Below, piece by piece: positions 9,521 to 16,567 of a stretch of DNA of 64,000 nt. Numbering within the stretch: position 1 is the stretch's first letter; each line of letters opens with the position of its first letter. The stretch lies in assembly GCA_964448285.1 (NCBI GenBank), contig CAYUWG010000010.1:1-64000 (forward strand), in the 5' to 3' direction. The position numbers and the translations under genes were made by a program. The notes under the pieces were generated by a model, which saw nothing but the letters and a program-made list of their open reading frames with translations, was not told where the DNA came from and made no database searches. Origin of the DNA: CAYUWG01 sp964448285 (lineage in GTDB: Bacteria; Bacteroidota; Ignavibacteria; SZUA-365).

Positions 9521-9867
9521 CGGAATACGACTTGGCACACAAGGCAGTCCGCCGTGTGCAGTGAGCGGATATCTCTTTTCAGGCGTGGGATCGTTGCGAA
9601 GACGTCTTTCAATTCCTTGTAGAGTGAGTCGTGGAATTCGGAATCACGCACGAGACGATAGTGCATCCATTGACCATTGCGTCGAGCGGACACGATGCCT
9701 GCTTGTTTGAGGTAGTTGAGGTGGCGAGAAACGCGAGGCTGCGGGATGTCCAACACCCGCTCGATATCGCAAACGCAAAGCTCTTCCGTGTCCAGGAGGA
9801 GATTGATGATACGCATCCGGTTTTCCTCACCGATGGCTTGAAAGAGTTTTGTGAGTCGGTCAATCAT
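9517..9867 (-). CDS. arsR: ArsR/SmtB-family arsenic-responsive repressor
   Basis: 116 residues, winged helix. The sensor pair is C31-V-C33 in [12 protein letters not shown], the classic As(III) site on the recognition helix, followed by the DNA-reading [17 protein letters not shown]. The C-terminus carries a further Cys pair, C108-x2-C111 (ADCLVC), which may add a ligand. It is first gene of the operon. A 20-base palindrome covers its own promoter, so autorepression released by arsenite is expected. The upstream frame is open to 10182, but that part has no family similarity and spans the operator. Confidence 0.92.
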   Translation of the reverse strand: MIDRLTKLFQAIGEENRMRIINLLLDTEELCVCDIERVLDIPQPRVSRHLNYLKQAGIVSARRNGQWMHYRLVRDSEFHDSLYKELKDVFATIPRLKRDIRSLHTADCLVCQVVFR

Positions 9868-9873
9868 GGTCGC

Positions 9874-9893
9874 ATATTCGCCTAAGCGAATAT
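9874..9893. promoter_or_regulatory. ArsR operator (perfect inverted repeat)
   Basis: ATATTCGC-CTAA-GCGAATAT: two perfect 8-base arms around four bases, beginning seven bases upstream of the arsR ATG and overlapping the -10 box. Length and ATA...TAT ends resemble ArsR/SmtB sites. Assignment is by position and symmetry. Confidence 0.75.
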
Positions 9894-9916
9894 ATTGTTT
9901 CACACGGAAACTCCAA
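9889..9916 (-). promoter_or_regulatory. Promoter of the arsR-acr3-arsM-arsC operon
   Basis: On the minus strand, TTGGAG (9916-9911), a 16-base spacer and TATATT (9894-9889). The -10 box lies inside the palindrome, a layout expected for a repressed promoter. The predicted start is about 15 bases before the arsR ATG. Confidence 0.55.
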
Positions 9917-10027
9917 GCGCAAAAGTATTTTCTCAAAAATGGTAAGTTGTCTGCGACCCGAAGCGAATGACTTTGCCTGAGGGTTTCACCCAACAGTTCA
10001 CCAATGATTCCTCGAAGGAGACATAGC

Positions 10028-10489
10028 ATGAAACGTGCGCTTGCGTTCAATCTCATCCTTGGTTTTTTCGCCTTTGGCTGCGGTTCACAACAGAGCACGA
10101 CCGACAAAGCATCGACAACTTCTGGTTCGGGCAGCGCCGCAGAAAGGGAAATCGTCACGACGTCATCGGGATTGAAATACATCGACTACGTTGTGGGAAA
10201 CGGCCCTTCACCGACGAAAGGCTCGACCGTGAAAGTGCATTACACCGGCACATTGGAAGATGGAAAGAAATTCGATTCATCCGTCGATCGGGGACAGCCT
10301 TTCGAGTTCACCATAGGCGTCGGACGAGTGATCAAGGGTTGGGATGAAGGCGTCATGACGATGAAGACCGGAGGGAAGCGAAAGCTCATCATCCCTCCCG
10401 ATCTCGGGTATGGCGCGAGCGGTGAGGGTGGAGTGATCCCGCCGAACGCGACACTGATCTTCGAAGTCGAACTGTTGTCGGTGAACTGA
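10028..10489 (+). CDS. FKBP-type peptidyl-prolyl isomerase, lipoprotein
   Basis: 153 residues. A lipoprotein signal (FFAFGC, Cys18) and a Ser/Thr-rich linker lead into one FKBP domain (about 50-153): [35 protein letters not shown], and [23 protein letters not shown]. It catalyses proline cis-trans isomerisation in the periplasm and probably helps fold secreted proteins. ATG 10028 has a GAAGGAG ribosome site; the frame opens slightly earlier without one. The next gene begins after 56 bases. Confidence 0.92.
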   Translation: MKRALAFNLILGFFAFGCGSQQSTTDKASTTSGSGSAAEREIVTTSSGLKYIDYVVGNGPSPTKGSTVKVHYTGTLEDGKKFDSSVDRGQPFEFTIGVGRVIKGWDEGVMTMKTGGKRKLIIPPDLGYGASGEGGVIPPNATLIFEVELLSVN

Positions 10490-10545
10490 CCGGCAAGCGC
10501 AGAAACCGGGTCGCTTGAGCCTGCTCGGTTTCATGATTGAGATTT

Positions 10546-11277
10546 ATGACTGCGAGAAAAACGAAATCCGGATTAGCAATAAAGGTGTACATCTTTCTCG
10601 CAAGCGCGTTCATCGTGCTATTCCTGCTCGATGCGTTCGTCCTTCCTTGGTTCATCCATTCACGAACGGAGATTGCCATCCCAAACGTGATCGGGAAAAA
10701 GGTTTCCGATGCTCAGAATATCCTTGTCAGCCGCGGCCTGAATCCTATCGTTGCCGGGAAAGCTCCGAGCAGCAAGTATCCGCCCGGACACGTGGTGTTC
10801 ATCGATCCCGTTGCACTCAGCGTCGTGCGTGAGGGCCGAAACGTTTATCTCACCGTCAGCGGTGGAGAAGAACAGGTACAGGTGCCGAACCTTCGCGGTC
10901 GCTCATTTCGCGATGCAAAGATCACGATAGAGCAGCTTGACCTTCGACTCGGACTTGTAACGTATGAACCATCGGATTTACCCGTCGAGACCGTCATTGC
11001 GCAAGGCGCTACGCCGGGAAAACGCGTCGCAAAGTCCAGCGCTATCGAGATCGTGCTCAGCAGCGGCCCGGAGATGATTCAGATCGATGTACCCTATCTG
11101 ATTGGAATGAGTTTGAGTGAAGCGCAAAGGACGCTCGTCGAGCAAGGCTTGCGGCTTGGCAATATCACATACCGGCAAAGCAGCAATCTCTTACCGAACA
11201 CTGTGATATCACAATCGCCGAACGCCGGCGAAAAGGCCGATATCAATTCCGCGGTCGATATCACGATCGTGCACTGA
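10546..11277 (+). CDS. Membrane-anchored triple-PASTA protein
   Basis: 243 residues: one transmembrane helix (about 13-32, YIFLASAFIVLFLLDAFVL), then three PASTA domains (about 42-105, 107-170 and 174-243). Each opens with a P-[NY]-[VL]-[IR]-G motif, e.g. IPNVIGKKVSDAQ, VPNLRGRSFRDAK and VPYLIGMSLSEAQ. PASTA domains bind peptidoglycan or act as extracellular spacers, usually on PknB kinases or penicillin-binding proteins. Here no catalytic domain is attached. The YbjN-like gene starts one base after the stop and is probably co-translated. A TTG nine bases upstream is an alternative start. Confidence 0.85.
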   Translation: MTARKTKSGLAIKVYIFLASAFIVLFLLDAFVLPWFIHSRTEIAIPNVIGKKVSDAQNILVSRGLNPIVAGKAPSSKYPPGHVVFIDPVALSVVREGRNVYLTVSGGEEQVQVPNLRGRSFRDAKITIEQLDLRLGLVTYEPSDLPVETVIAQGATPGKRVAKSSAIEIVLSSGPEMIQIDVPYLIGMSLSEAQRTLVEQGLRLGNITYRQSSNLLPNTVISQSPNAGEKADINSAVDITIVH

Positions 11278-11278
11278 A

Positions 11279-11668
11279 ATGACCGTTCACGAAATGCTTC
11301 AGCAGGTTGCGCTCTTATCCCAGGCGGATTATTCGAGAAGCGAGGAAGTCAGCTCGATCGAGTTTCAACTCGGTAATAACCGCCACCAAAGAATCTATGG
11401 GAAAACCGATACGATAGCCGGTGAGAAAGTCGGTTTGCTCTACACGAAAGTCGGATCGTTGAATGAGACTATCGATCCAACAGAACTGCTCGCGATGAAT
11501 ACCACACTGCGCTATGCGCGAGTCGCACTGTATGAGGACGACATCGTTCTGCTGGCGCTATTCGATCTCATGAATACTTCAGTGAAAGAATGCGCGCCGA
11601 TGCTGGCAGAGCTTGCCGCGACAGCGGATGAGCTCGAACAGCGATTTTTTACTTCGGATATGCACTGA
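11279..11668 (+). CDS. YbjN / type-III-secretion-chaperone-like protein
   Basis: 129 residues with no signal or membrane segment. The alternating pattern EFQLGNNRHQRIYGK, GLLYTKVGSLNE, LRYARVALYEDDIVLLALFDL and a final helix resembles the YbjN/T3SS-chaperone-like alpha-beta fold. The assignment rests on fold impression only. It begins one base after the PASTA stop, and its 3' end overlaps the convergent bshB1 gene by 20 bases. Confidence 0.5.
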   Translation: MTVHEMLQQVALLSQADYSRSEEVSSIEFQLGNNRHQRIYGKTDTIAGEKVGLLYTKVGSLNETIDPTELLAMNTTLRYARVALYEDDIVLLALFDLMNTSVKECAPMLAELAATADELEQRFFTSDMH

Positions 11669-12386
11669 CTAGTAAGTCGGCTGAACCCCCGAACGGTTGG
11701 AGCGGCTCGAATCCTTCCGCGTACTCGACGCCGATGAGGAATCCTAATCGCTTCATTCGTGCGACATGTGCTTCCATGAACGAAGAAGTGCTGATGTATG
11801 TCTCCGGTTCATCGCTTGCCTTTGCCTTGTGAAACTGCGAATCATAGCAATGGATCGCTTTCATTTTTTCCATAAACGACGAACTGATATCCACGAGGAT
11901 TGACGGCGATGCATCGAACGACAGCATGTACTTGAAAAGCCTCTTCGGCCTGAAGCATTCCTGCCGCTTTCCTTCATACGTGCTTTCGATTTTGGATAGA
12001 CCGCTGTAGAAGCATGCTTCACGAACAAGCACCGATGCATGAGGATGATCGGGATGGCGATCACGATCGTCGGGGAGAAGAACCGTCTCCGGTTGCAGAG
12101 CGCGGAGGACTTGAATGATGCTCATGCGATGCTCTTCCGTGTTCGAGATGTCGCCATCGGGAATGCGAAGATTCGTTCGAAACGCGAGGCCGAGCACGGT
12201 GCTTGCCGCTTCGGTTTCCTGCTTACGCATCTCGAGTGTACCGCGTGTGCTCAATTCACCCAGAGTTAAATCCACGACGCCGATCGAGAGGCCTTTTTTC
12301 CGCAGTTCGATAAGGGTTCCGCTGCAATACAGCTCGACATCATCGGGATGCGGAGCGAAAGCCAGAACGTCGATGTGCATGGTCAT
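11649..12386 (-). CDS. bshB1: Bacillithiol biosynthesis deacetylase BshB1 (PIG-L/LmbE family)
   Basis: 245 residues. Removes the acetyl group from GlcNAc-malate, the second step in making the low-molecular-weight thiol bacillithiol. Zn motifs of the family are APHPDDVE near the N-terminus and HPDHPHAS around residue 120. DLTLGELSTRG and NLRIPDGDI are typical of BshB1 rather than of other LmbE proteins. Start ATG 12386 overlaps the upstream stop as ATGA, so translation is coupled to the SpeE-like gene. Bacillithiol could serve as a redox and metal(loid) buffer, relevant to the ars operon 2 kb away. Confidence 0.88.
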   Translation of the reverse strand: MTMHIDVLAFAPHPDDVELYCSGTLIELRKKGLSIGVVDLTLGELSTRGTLEMRKQETEAASTVLGLAFRTNLRIPDGDISNTEEHRMSIIQVLRALQPETVLLPDDRDRHPDHPHASVLVREACFYSGLSKIESTYEGKRQECFRPKRLFKYMLSFDASPSILVDISSSFMEKMKAIHCYDSQFHKAKASDEPETYISTSSFMEAHVARMKRLGFLIGVEYAEGFEPLQPFGGSADLLVSAYPK

Positions 12387-15244
12387 CGTCCTTTCTTTGG
12401 AAGTTTCATGAGCCGCTCCTCGACTTCATTTCGCTGGGGGTGATTCGGCATAGCTGTTTTAAGGAATCCCTCGAACGCTTCCCGCGCAAGTTCGAGACGT
12501 CCCTTCTCCGCATAGAACAAACCCTTGAGGTAATACGCGCGGGCGGGATATGAAGCCCTCGTCGTGGCATGGTCGAGGATGCGTACTGCTTCCCAAGCTC
12601 GCCCAACCTGATATTGGACGGAAGCCATGTTGCAATAGAAATCCTCGTTTGTCGGGTCGAGTGTGATTGCGTTTTCATAGAGAAGCAAGGCATCATCGAT
12701 TGCGCCCTGCTGTGCTCGTATCGTTGCCTGATTATCACGCATTCCCGCATGTCGCGGATTGATCTTTCGAATTCCATCGATACAAAGCCCCGCTGTTTCC
12801 TTGTCCCCTTCCTGTAAGCTTGCGATCATCAACAGTCGAAGGACGAAGGTGTTGATCGGCACGATGCGCAGAACTTCACCCAGGATCGTAATCGCCGGTT
12901 GATATGCCCCATCGTTGATGTATCGTGCTGCACGAGCAACGAGCAAATCAGCGAGAGCCTTTCGCACTTCCATATTCCACGGCCGAATACGATTCACAGC
13001 GAACAGCATCGCAACGGCGACACTGTCCTGTCCGCGCGCATTTGCCAGACTTGCGTGGAGCACTGTCTGCCGATCCTTGAACCCATCGCTGATTCTCACA
13101 GCGATGCTGTCCTGAATGCCAGCGAGGAGTGTTGTCGGAGGCGTGCGCATCTGCATGAATTTCGCAGCACGTTCTTCAAGATTCGTACTAATCTCGTCCC
13201 GCACGAACCGCGAAAACCACGGTGAGAAAACATCCCCCTCTGCGAACGCGCGAAGCGCAGCATCGTCCATTGCGAACTCATCCGCGATGTCGGTAAATGC
13301 ATTGATACCGATAGTACCGAGGTGGAACGCCGTCGTATCACCGGCAAACGAAGCGAACCGCTGCTCCATGATCTGCCCGGAAGGGAACGGCGATGGCGAA
13401 GCGAGAACGCCGATCATCATCGTTTCAGGATTTGCATCGCTGAGCCACATCTCCACATGTGGAAAAGCCTCGGTTATTCCTTTGATGCTTCTCCGGATCG
13501 TGGCATCGTCCGTTCGTGCGAGTGTGAGCCACTGCGCGAAAAGGCCATCGGACTTCAACCGGGATTTTATTTCGGAGTAAAATTCCGGTGTGAAGGAGTA
13601 GTGATCCATTGTCGGAGTTGTAAACGGTTCCGGATAGATCACGAGGTCATACGACGTCTCGTCGCGCTTGAGAAACGGAATAAGCCTTTCACTGAAAAGC
13701 CGAATCCCTCGCGTCGTGTATGCCGTCCGTGATTTGCGCGCCGCAGCATTGGATGCAGTGATCAAATCTTGGAACGGTTCGACGCAGGTGACGGAAACGC
13801 CGGAATGCATTCGTGCCGCATCAAGGGCAGTTCCCGATCCCATACCAATGAGAAGGAGATCCTTTGGATCACGATGACGCAACAGTGGGATATGAATGGT
13901 TCGAAAGAGCGATGGATGAGCCGCTCGTGAATTCTGAGTAAGCGCTTCAGTCTGATTCCACATGTATGCGAAGAAGGGATCATCGTAATCTCGGGATTGA
14001 AGAACGGTGAGTCGTCCGCCTGGAAGTACTTCATCGGCCACGAGAGAAAAACGTACGGGATCGAAGTAAGAGATTTTTGTTTCCGGAAGGTCTATTAGTG
14101 CGATTGCTGCGAGTGGTAACACCACGATCGAGCGGTTGCGCCACTTCGCCTTCTTTTTAGAAACCGATAGCGGCAGGAGCAACAGCATCGACGCAACCAC
14201 GGCACCCGACGCAATAATCAGGATAGGTAAATCCGGGACGAAGAAGAATAGACATGAACCAGCGAAAGCCGAGAAAGCAATAATGCTCGATGTCCTCACC
14301 GCTGCCGGTGCGAGCACGCGAAGGGTCGTTATGATCAAATAGGAAGCGAACGCTATCGGAGGAATGAGGAAGAAAAGTGCAACGAAAATCTTATCAAAAA
14401 GCGCCAGCGAGGATGAGTACAGAGAGGTGTAGGCGGTTGGGTAGATGATATTTCCATACAGGAAAGGTGCAAGGAACATTGTAGCAGGCAAGAGCAAGGT
14501 ACTTGTCACCACGGCTGTTCTGTTGTTGATCATTCGAGCTAAGGCCATCCCTCCTGCAAGCGCAAACAATGTCGGAATCATCGCAAGCAGTGTTGATTCG
14601 TAAGTCGATGATTGCATCTCGGCGAGGATCTGCCATGAGGCGAGAAACCAATACATCCCGATAAACACGCACAGTCCGATTGCAGCGACACTGAAAGTGA
14701 CAAGGAAATCCGACTTCCCTTTCGATGAGGGTTTCTCTACAGCTTGCTTCGATTTCCATGCAACCAGATTCGACCCCACTGATAACAGGATACCCGCACC
14801 GAGCATTGCTGCGGGGGATAGGGTCTCACCGGCTACCAATGTCAACGCACCGGCGAGACTCAAACCGAGAACAGACCATCCGTCGATGTGCCACTGCTGA
14901 GAGTCTCTAAGGAGAAGTCCGACGGGTATCCCGGTGATAAGCATGTATGAAATGACAATGAGGATTGACGAGAATACGGACTGATCGACAGGAACGACAG
15001 CTCCGTGTGTGCTTGCCTGCATAGCGAATCCAATGACGAAGACGACATGTGGGATGATCGAACCGGACCATATCGAGCGAAGCTTGGAGAAATCCAGTAT
15101 GGAAACGAGAAGAAGGCCAAGACAGAGACCCGGAAAGATTGCCGAGTGCAACAAGCCTTGAATGGGATAGAGATTCTCAGAAATGAATAGAGATAATCCC
15201 AGAATAAGTCCGGCAGAAACGCCTTTGTACAATCCGATCGACAC
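12383..15244 (-). CDS. Polytopic membrane protein fused to spermidine-synthase-like and TPR domains
   Basis: 953 residues. Residues 1-385 hold about 11-12 transmembrane helices. About 390-640 form a SAM-type Rossmann domain of the SpeE superfamily (LLIGMGSGTALDAAR, then YDLVIYPEPFTTP). About 700-950 carry TPR repeats. The YPEPF segment stands where true spermidine synthases have their catalytic Asp, so polyamine synthesis is unlikely. It starts at GTG 15244, supported by GAGGA five bases upstream. Its stop overlaps bshB1. Function is unknown; possibilities include methyl or aminopropyl transfer to a membrane-proximal substrate. Confidence 0.75.
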   Translation of the reverse strand: MSIGLYKGVSAGLILGLSLFISENLYPIQGLLHSAIFPGLCLGLLLVSILDFSKLRSIWSGSIIPHVVFVIGFAMQASTHGAVVPVDQSVFSSILIVISYMLITGIPVGLLLRDSQQWHIDGWSVLGLSLAGALTLVAGETLSPAAMLGAGILLSVGSNLVAWKSKQAVEKPSSKGKSDFLVTFSVAAIGLCVFIGMYWFLASWQILAEMQSSTYESTLLAMIPTLFALAGGMALARMINNRTAVVTSTLLLPATMFLAPFLYGNIIYPTAYTSLYSSSLALFDKIFVALFFLIPPIAFASYLIITTLRVLAPAAVRTSSIIAFSAFAGSCLFFFVPDLPILIIASGAVVASMLLLLPLSVSKKKAKWRNRSIVVLPLAAIALIDLPETKISYFDPVRFSLVADEVLPGGRLTVLQSRDYDDPFFAYMWNQTEALTQNSRAAHPSLFRTIHIPLLRHRDPKDLLLIGMGSGTALDAARMHSGVSVTCVEPFQDLITASNAAARKSRTAYTTRGIRLFSERLIPFLKRDETSYDLVIYPEPFTTPTMDHYSFTPEFYSEIKSRLKSDGLFAQWLTLARTDDATIRRSIKGITEAFPHVEMWLSDANPETMMIGVLASPSPFPSGQIMEQRFASFAGDTTAFHLGTIGINAFTDIADEFAMDDAALRAFAEGDVFSPWFSRFVRDEISTNLEERAAKFMQMRTPPTTLLAGIQDSIAVRISDGFKDRQTVLHASLANARGQDSVAVAMLFAVNRIRPWNMEVRKALADLLVARAARYINDGAYQPAITILGEVLRIVPINTFVLRLLMIASLQEGDKETAGLCIDGIRKINPRHAGMRDNQATIRAQQGAIDDALLLYENAITLDPTNEDFYCNMASVQYQVGRAWEAVRILDHATTRASYPARAYYLKGLFYAEKGRLELAREAFEGFLKTAMPNHPQRNEVEERLMKLPKKGR

Positions 15245-15362
15245 GAATCCTCAAACTTGATTGATGGTTTACCGGTGGTTTGAACCTACCGAATTCCTTC
15301 TTGAAATAAACGATTTTTTCACTGCTGACCGAAATAAGAGACAGTCCAAAGGATACCGACGT

Positions 15363-15391
15363 TTGACTCGCGTGACATCCTTTCGTAGATT
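15363..15391 (+). promoter_or_regulatory. Promoter of the DUF4295-rpmE-rpsR-rpmB genes
   Basis: TTGACT, a 17-base spacer and TAGATT, a good sigma-70-like arrangement 57 bases before the first ATG. It lies in the 203-base divergent gap shared with the SpeE-like gene. Confidence 0.5.
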
Positions 15392-15447
15392 GGCCTCCTG
15401 TTTTAGCGTAAGTCATTGTATTTACGTGTATCTAAAGGAAAAACCCG

Positions 15448-15618
15448 ATGGCAAAACAACAGTCATTCGCCGATAAAGCGAAAGCAAAGTCCAAATCCGA
15501 CACTCAGACGATTAAATGCGTCGTGTCTGTCTTCGATCAGAAGAGCGGCTCGTGGAAATTTCGCGAGCGTTTCATGCAGGTCAAGGACCAAAAAGAGATC
15601 GAAAACCTGAAGTTTTGA
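15448..15618 (+). CDS. DUF4295 family small ribosome-associated protein
   Basis: 56 residues, basic: [18 protein letters not shown], then [20 protein letters not shown] and a short tail. DUF4295 proteins are found in Bacteroidota/Chlorobiota, normally next to rpmB-rpmG. The position before three ribosomal protein genes supports the call. A TAAAGGAA ribosome site precedes the ATG, and rpmE follows after 11 bases. Function is unproven; a ribosome-bound role is inferred from context. Confidence 0.7.
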   Translation: MAKQQSFADKAKAKSKSDTQTIKCVVSVFDQKSGSWKFRERFMQVKDQKEIENLKF

Positions 15619-15629
15619 AAGGTATCGCA

Positions 15630-15860
15630 ATGAAAGAGAATCTCCACCCCCGATATTACCGCTGTGAAGTGGTATGTAGTTGTGGCGCGACCTTCGTGAC
15701 GCGTTCGACCCGACCGAACCTGAAGCTGGAAATCTGTTCCGAATGTCATCCCTTCTTCACCGGCAAGCAGAAGATCGTTGACTCTGCCGGTCGCGTAGAG
15801 AAGTTCAACAAGCGCTATGCAACCTTTCAAGCCGGAAAGAAGGAGAAAGAATCCGCATGA
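15630..15860 (+). CDS. rpmE: 50S ribosomal protein bL31
   Basis: 76 residues of the zinc-binding (C+) type: CSCGATF and EICSECH supply four Cys ligands. [18 protein letters not shown] and EKFNKRY are the family signature. The true start is ATG 15630; the frame is open upstream but overlaps DUF4295. Its end overlaps the rpsR start by four bases (ATGA). Confidence 0.97.
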   Translation: MKENLHPRYYRCEVVCSCGATFVTRSTRPNLKLEICSECHPFFTGKQKIVDSAGRVEKFNKRYATFQAGKKEKESA

Positions 15861-16120
15861 GACCAATGAGAAAAGCAATCCAACGTCGTCGCTCAAACAC
15901 GCCATTGAAGCGCCGTCCTGATCCATTTCATGGAAAGGACATCGTGTATTTGGATTACAAGGATCACAAGTTCTTGGAGCGTTTTACAAACGATCAGGGA
16001 AAGATCCTTCCACGCCGGTTGACCGGCTTGACAGCCAAAAACCAGCGCCGCGTTGTCGAGGCGATAAAACGTGCGCGGTATATGGCATTCCTTCCATACG
16101 TCGGCGAAGGCCTCCGTTAA
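15857..16120 (+). CDS. rpsR: 30S ribosomal protein bS18
   Basis: 87 residues. The core [34 protein letters not shown] and [12 protein letters not shown] is diagnostic for bS18. No zinc Cys are present. The gene is usually found between rpsF and rplI; here it lies between rpmE and rpmB, with the start overlapping rpmE. Confidence 0.97.
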   Translation: MRPMRKAIQRRRSNTPLKRRPDPFHGKDIVYLDYKDHKFLERFTNDQGKILPRRLTGLTAKNQRRVVEAIKRARYMAFLPYVGEGLR

Positions 16121-16143
16121 TACGATTCTCAGGAGTTACTACC

Positions 16144-16368
16144 ATGTCTCGAGTTTGTCAGGTAAATGGAAAAAAACCTTTGGTCGGAAACAATGTGTCG
16201 CATGCGCACAACCGAACGAAGCGGAGACAATTACCGAACCTTCAGAAAAAGCGAATCTTCATTCCGGAAGAAAACAGGTTCGTCACGGTTCGTCTCTCTG
16301 CACGTGCACTGAAGACCATCAATAAAAAAGGCGCGAAAGCAGTCCTGCAAGAAGCTGGATTACTCTAA
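16144..16368 (+). CDS. rpmB: 50S ribosomal protein bL28
   Basis: 74 residues: [34 protein letters not shown] and [18 protein letters not shown] are characteristic of bL28. It is last in the small ribosomal cluster. tRNA-Ser follows 35 bases later. Confidence 0.97.
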   Translation: MSRVCQVNGKKPLVGNNVSHAHNRTKRRQLPNLQKKRIFIPEENRFVTVRLSARALKTINKKGAKAVLQEAGLL

Positions 16369-16403
16369 CGGCTTCGGACCACGTATCATGAAAGCATCCA
16401 TAA

Positions 16404-16492
16404 GGAGAGGTGGGTGAGTGGCTGAAACCAACGGTTTGCTAAACCGTCGTAGTGCGAAAGTGCTACCGAGGGTTCGAATCCCTCCCTCTCCG
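16404..16492 (+). tRNA. tRNA-Ser (anticodon GCT, reads AGC/AGU)
   Basis: 89 bases. The acceptor stem pairs GGAGAGG with CCTCTCC (discriminator G). The anticodon stem is ACGGT/ACCGT with loop TTGCTAA, anticodon GCT at 16438-16440. There is a long class-II variable arm and a GGTTCGAATCC T arm. The CCA end is not encoded. Confidence 0.97.
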
Positions 16493-16567
16493 CAAACGGA
16501 AGCTCGCGCTTCCGTTTTTCATTCGCGTCATTGTGACGGTTTTCGATTTCCATCAGTACCCGACTTC

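Noticed and set aside
9868..10182. N-terminal extension of the arsR frame
   Set aside because: It spans the promoter and operator and has no resemblance to ArsR proteins; ATG 9867 gives the normal length.
16418..16567. Upstream part of the GH13 reading frame
   Set aside because: It runs through tRNA-Ser; the signal peptide at ATG 16568 marks a better start.
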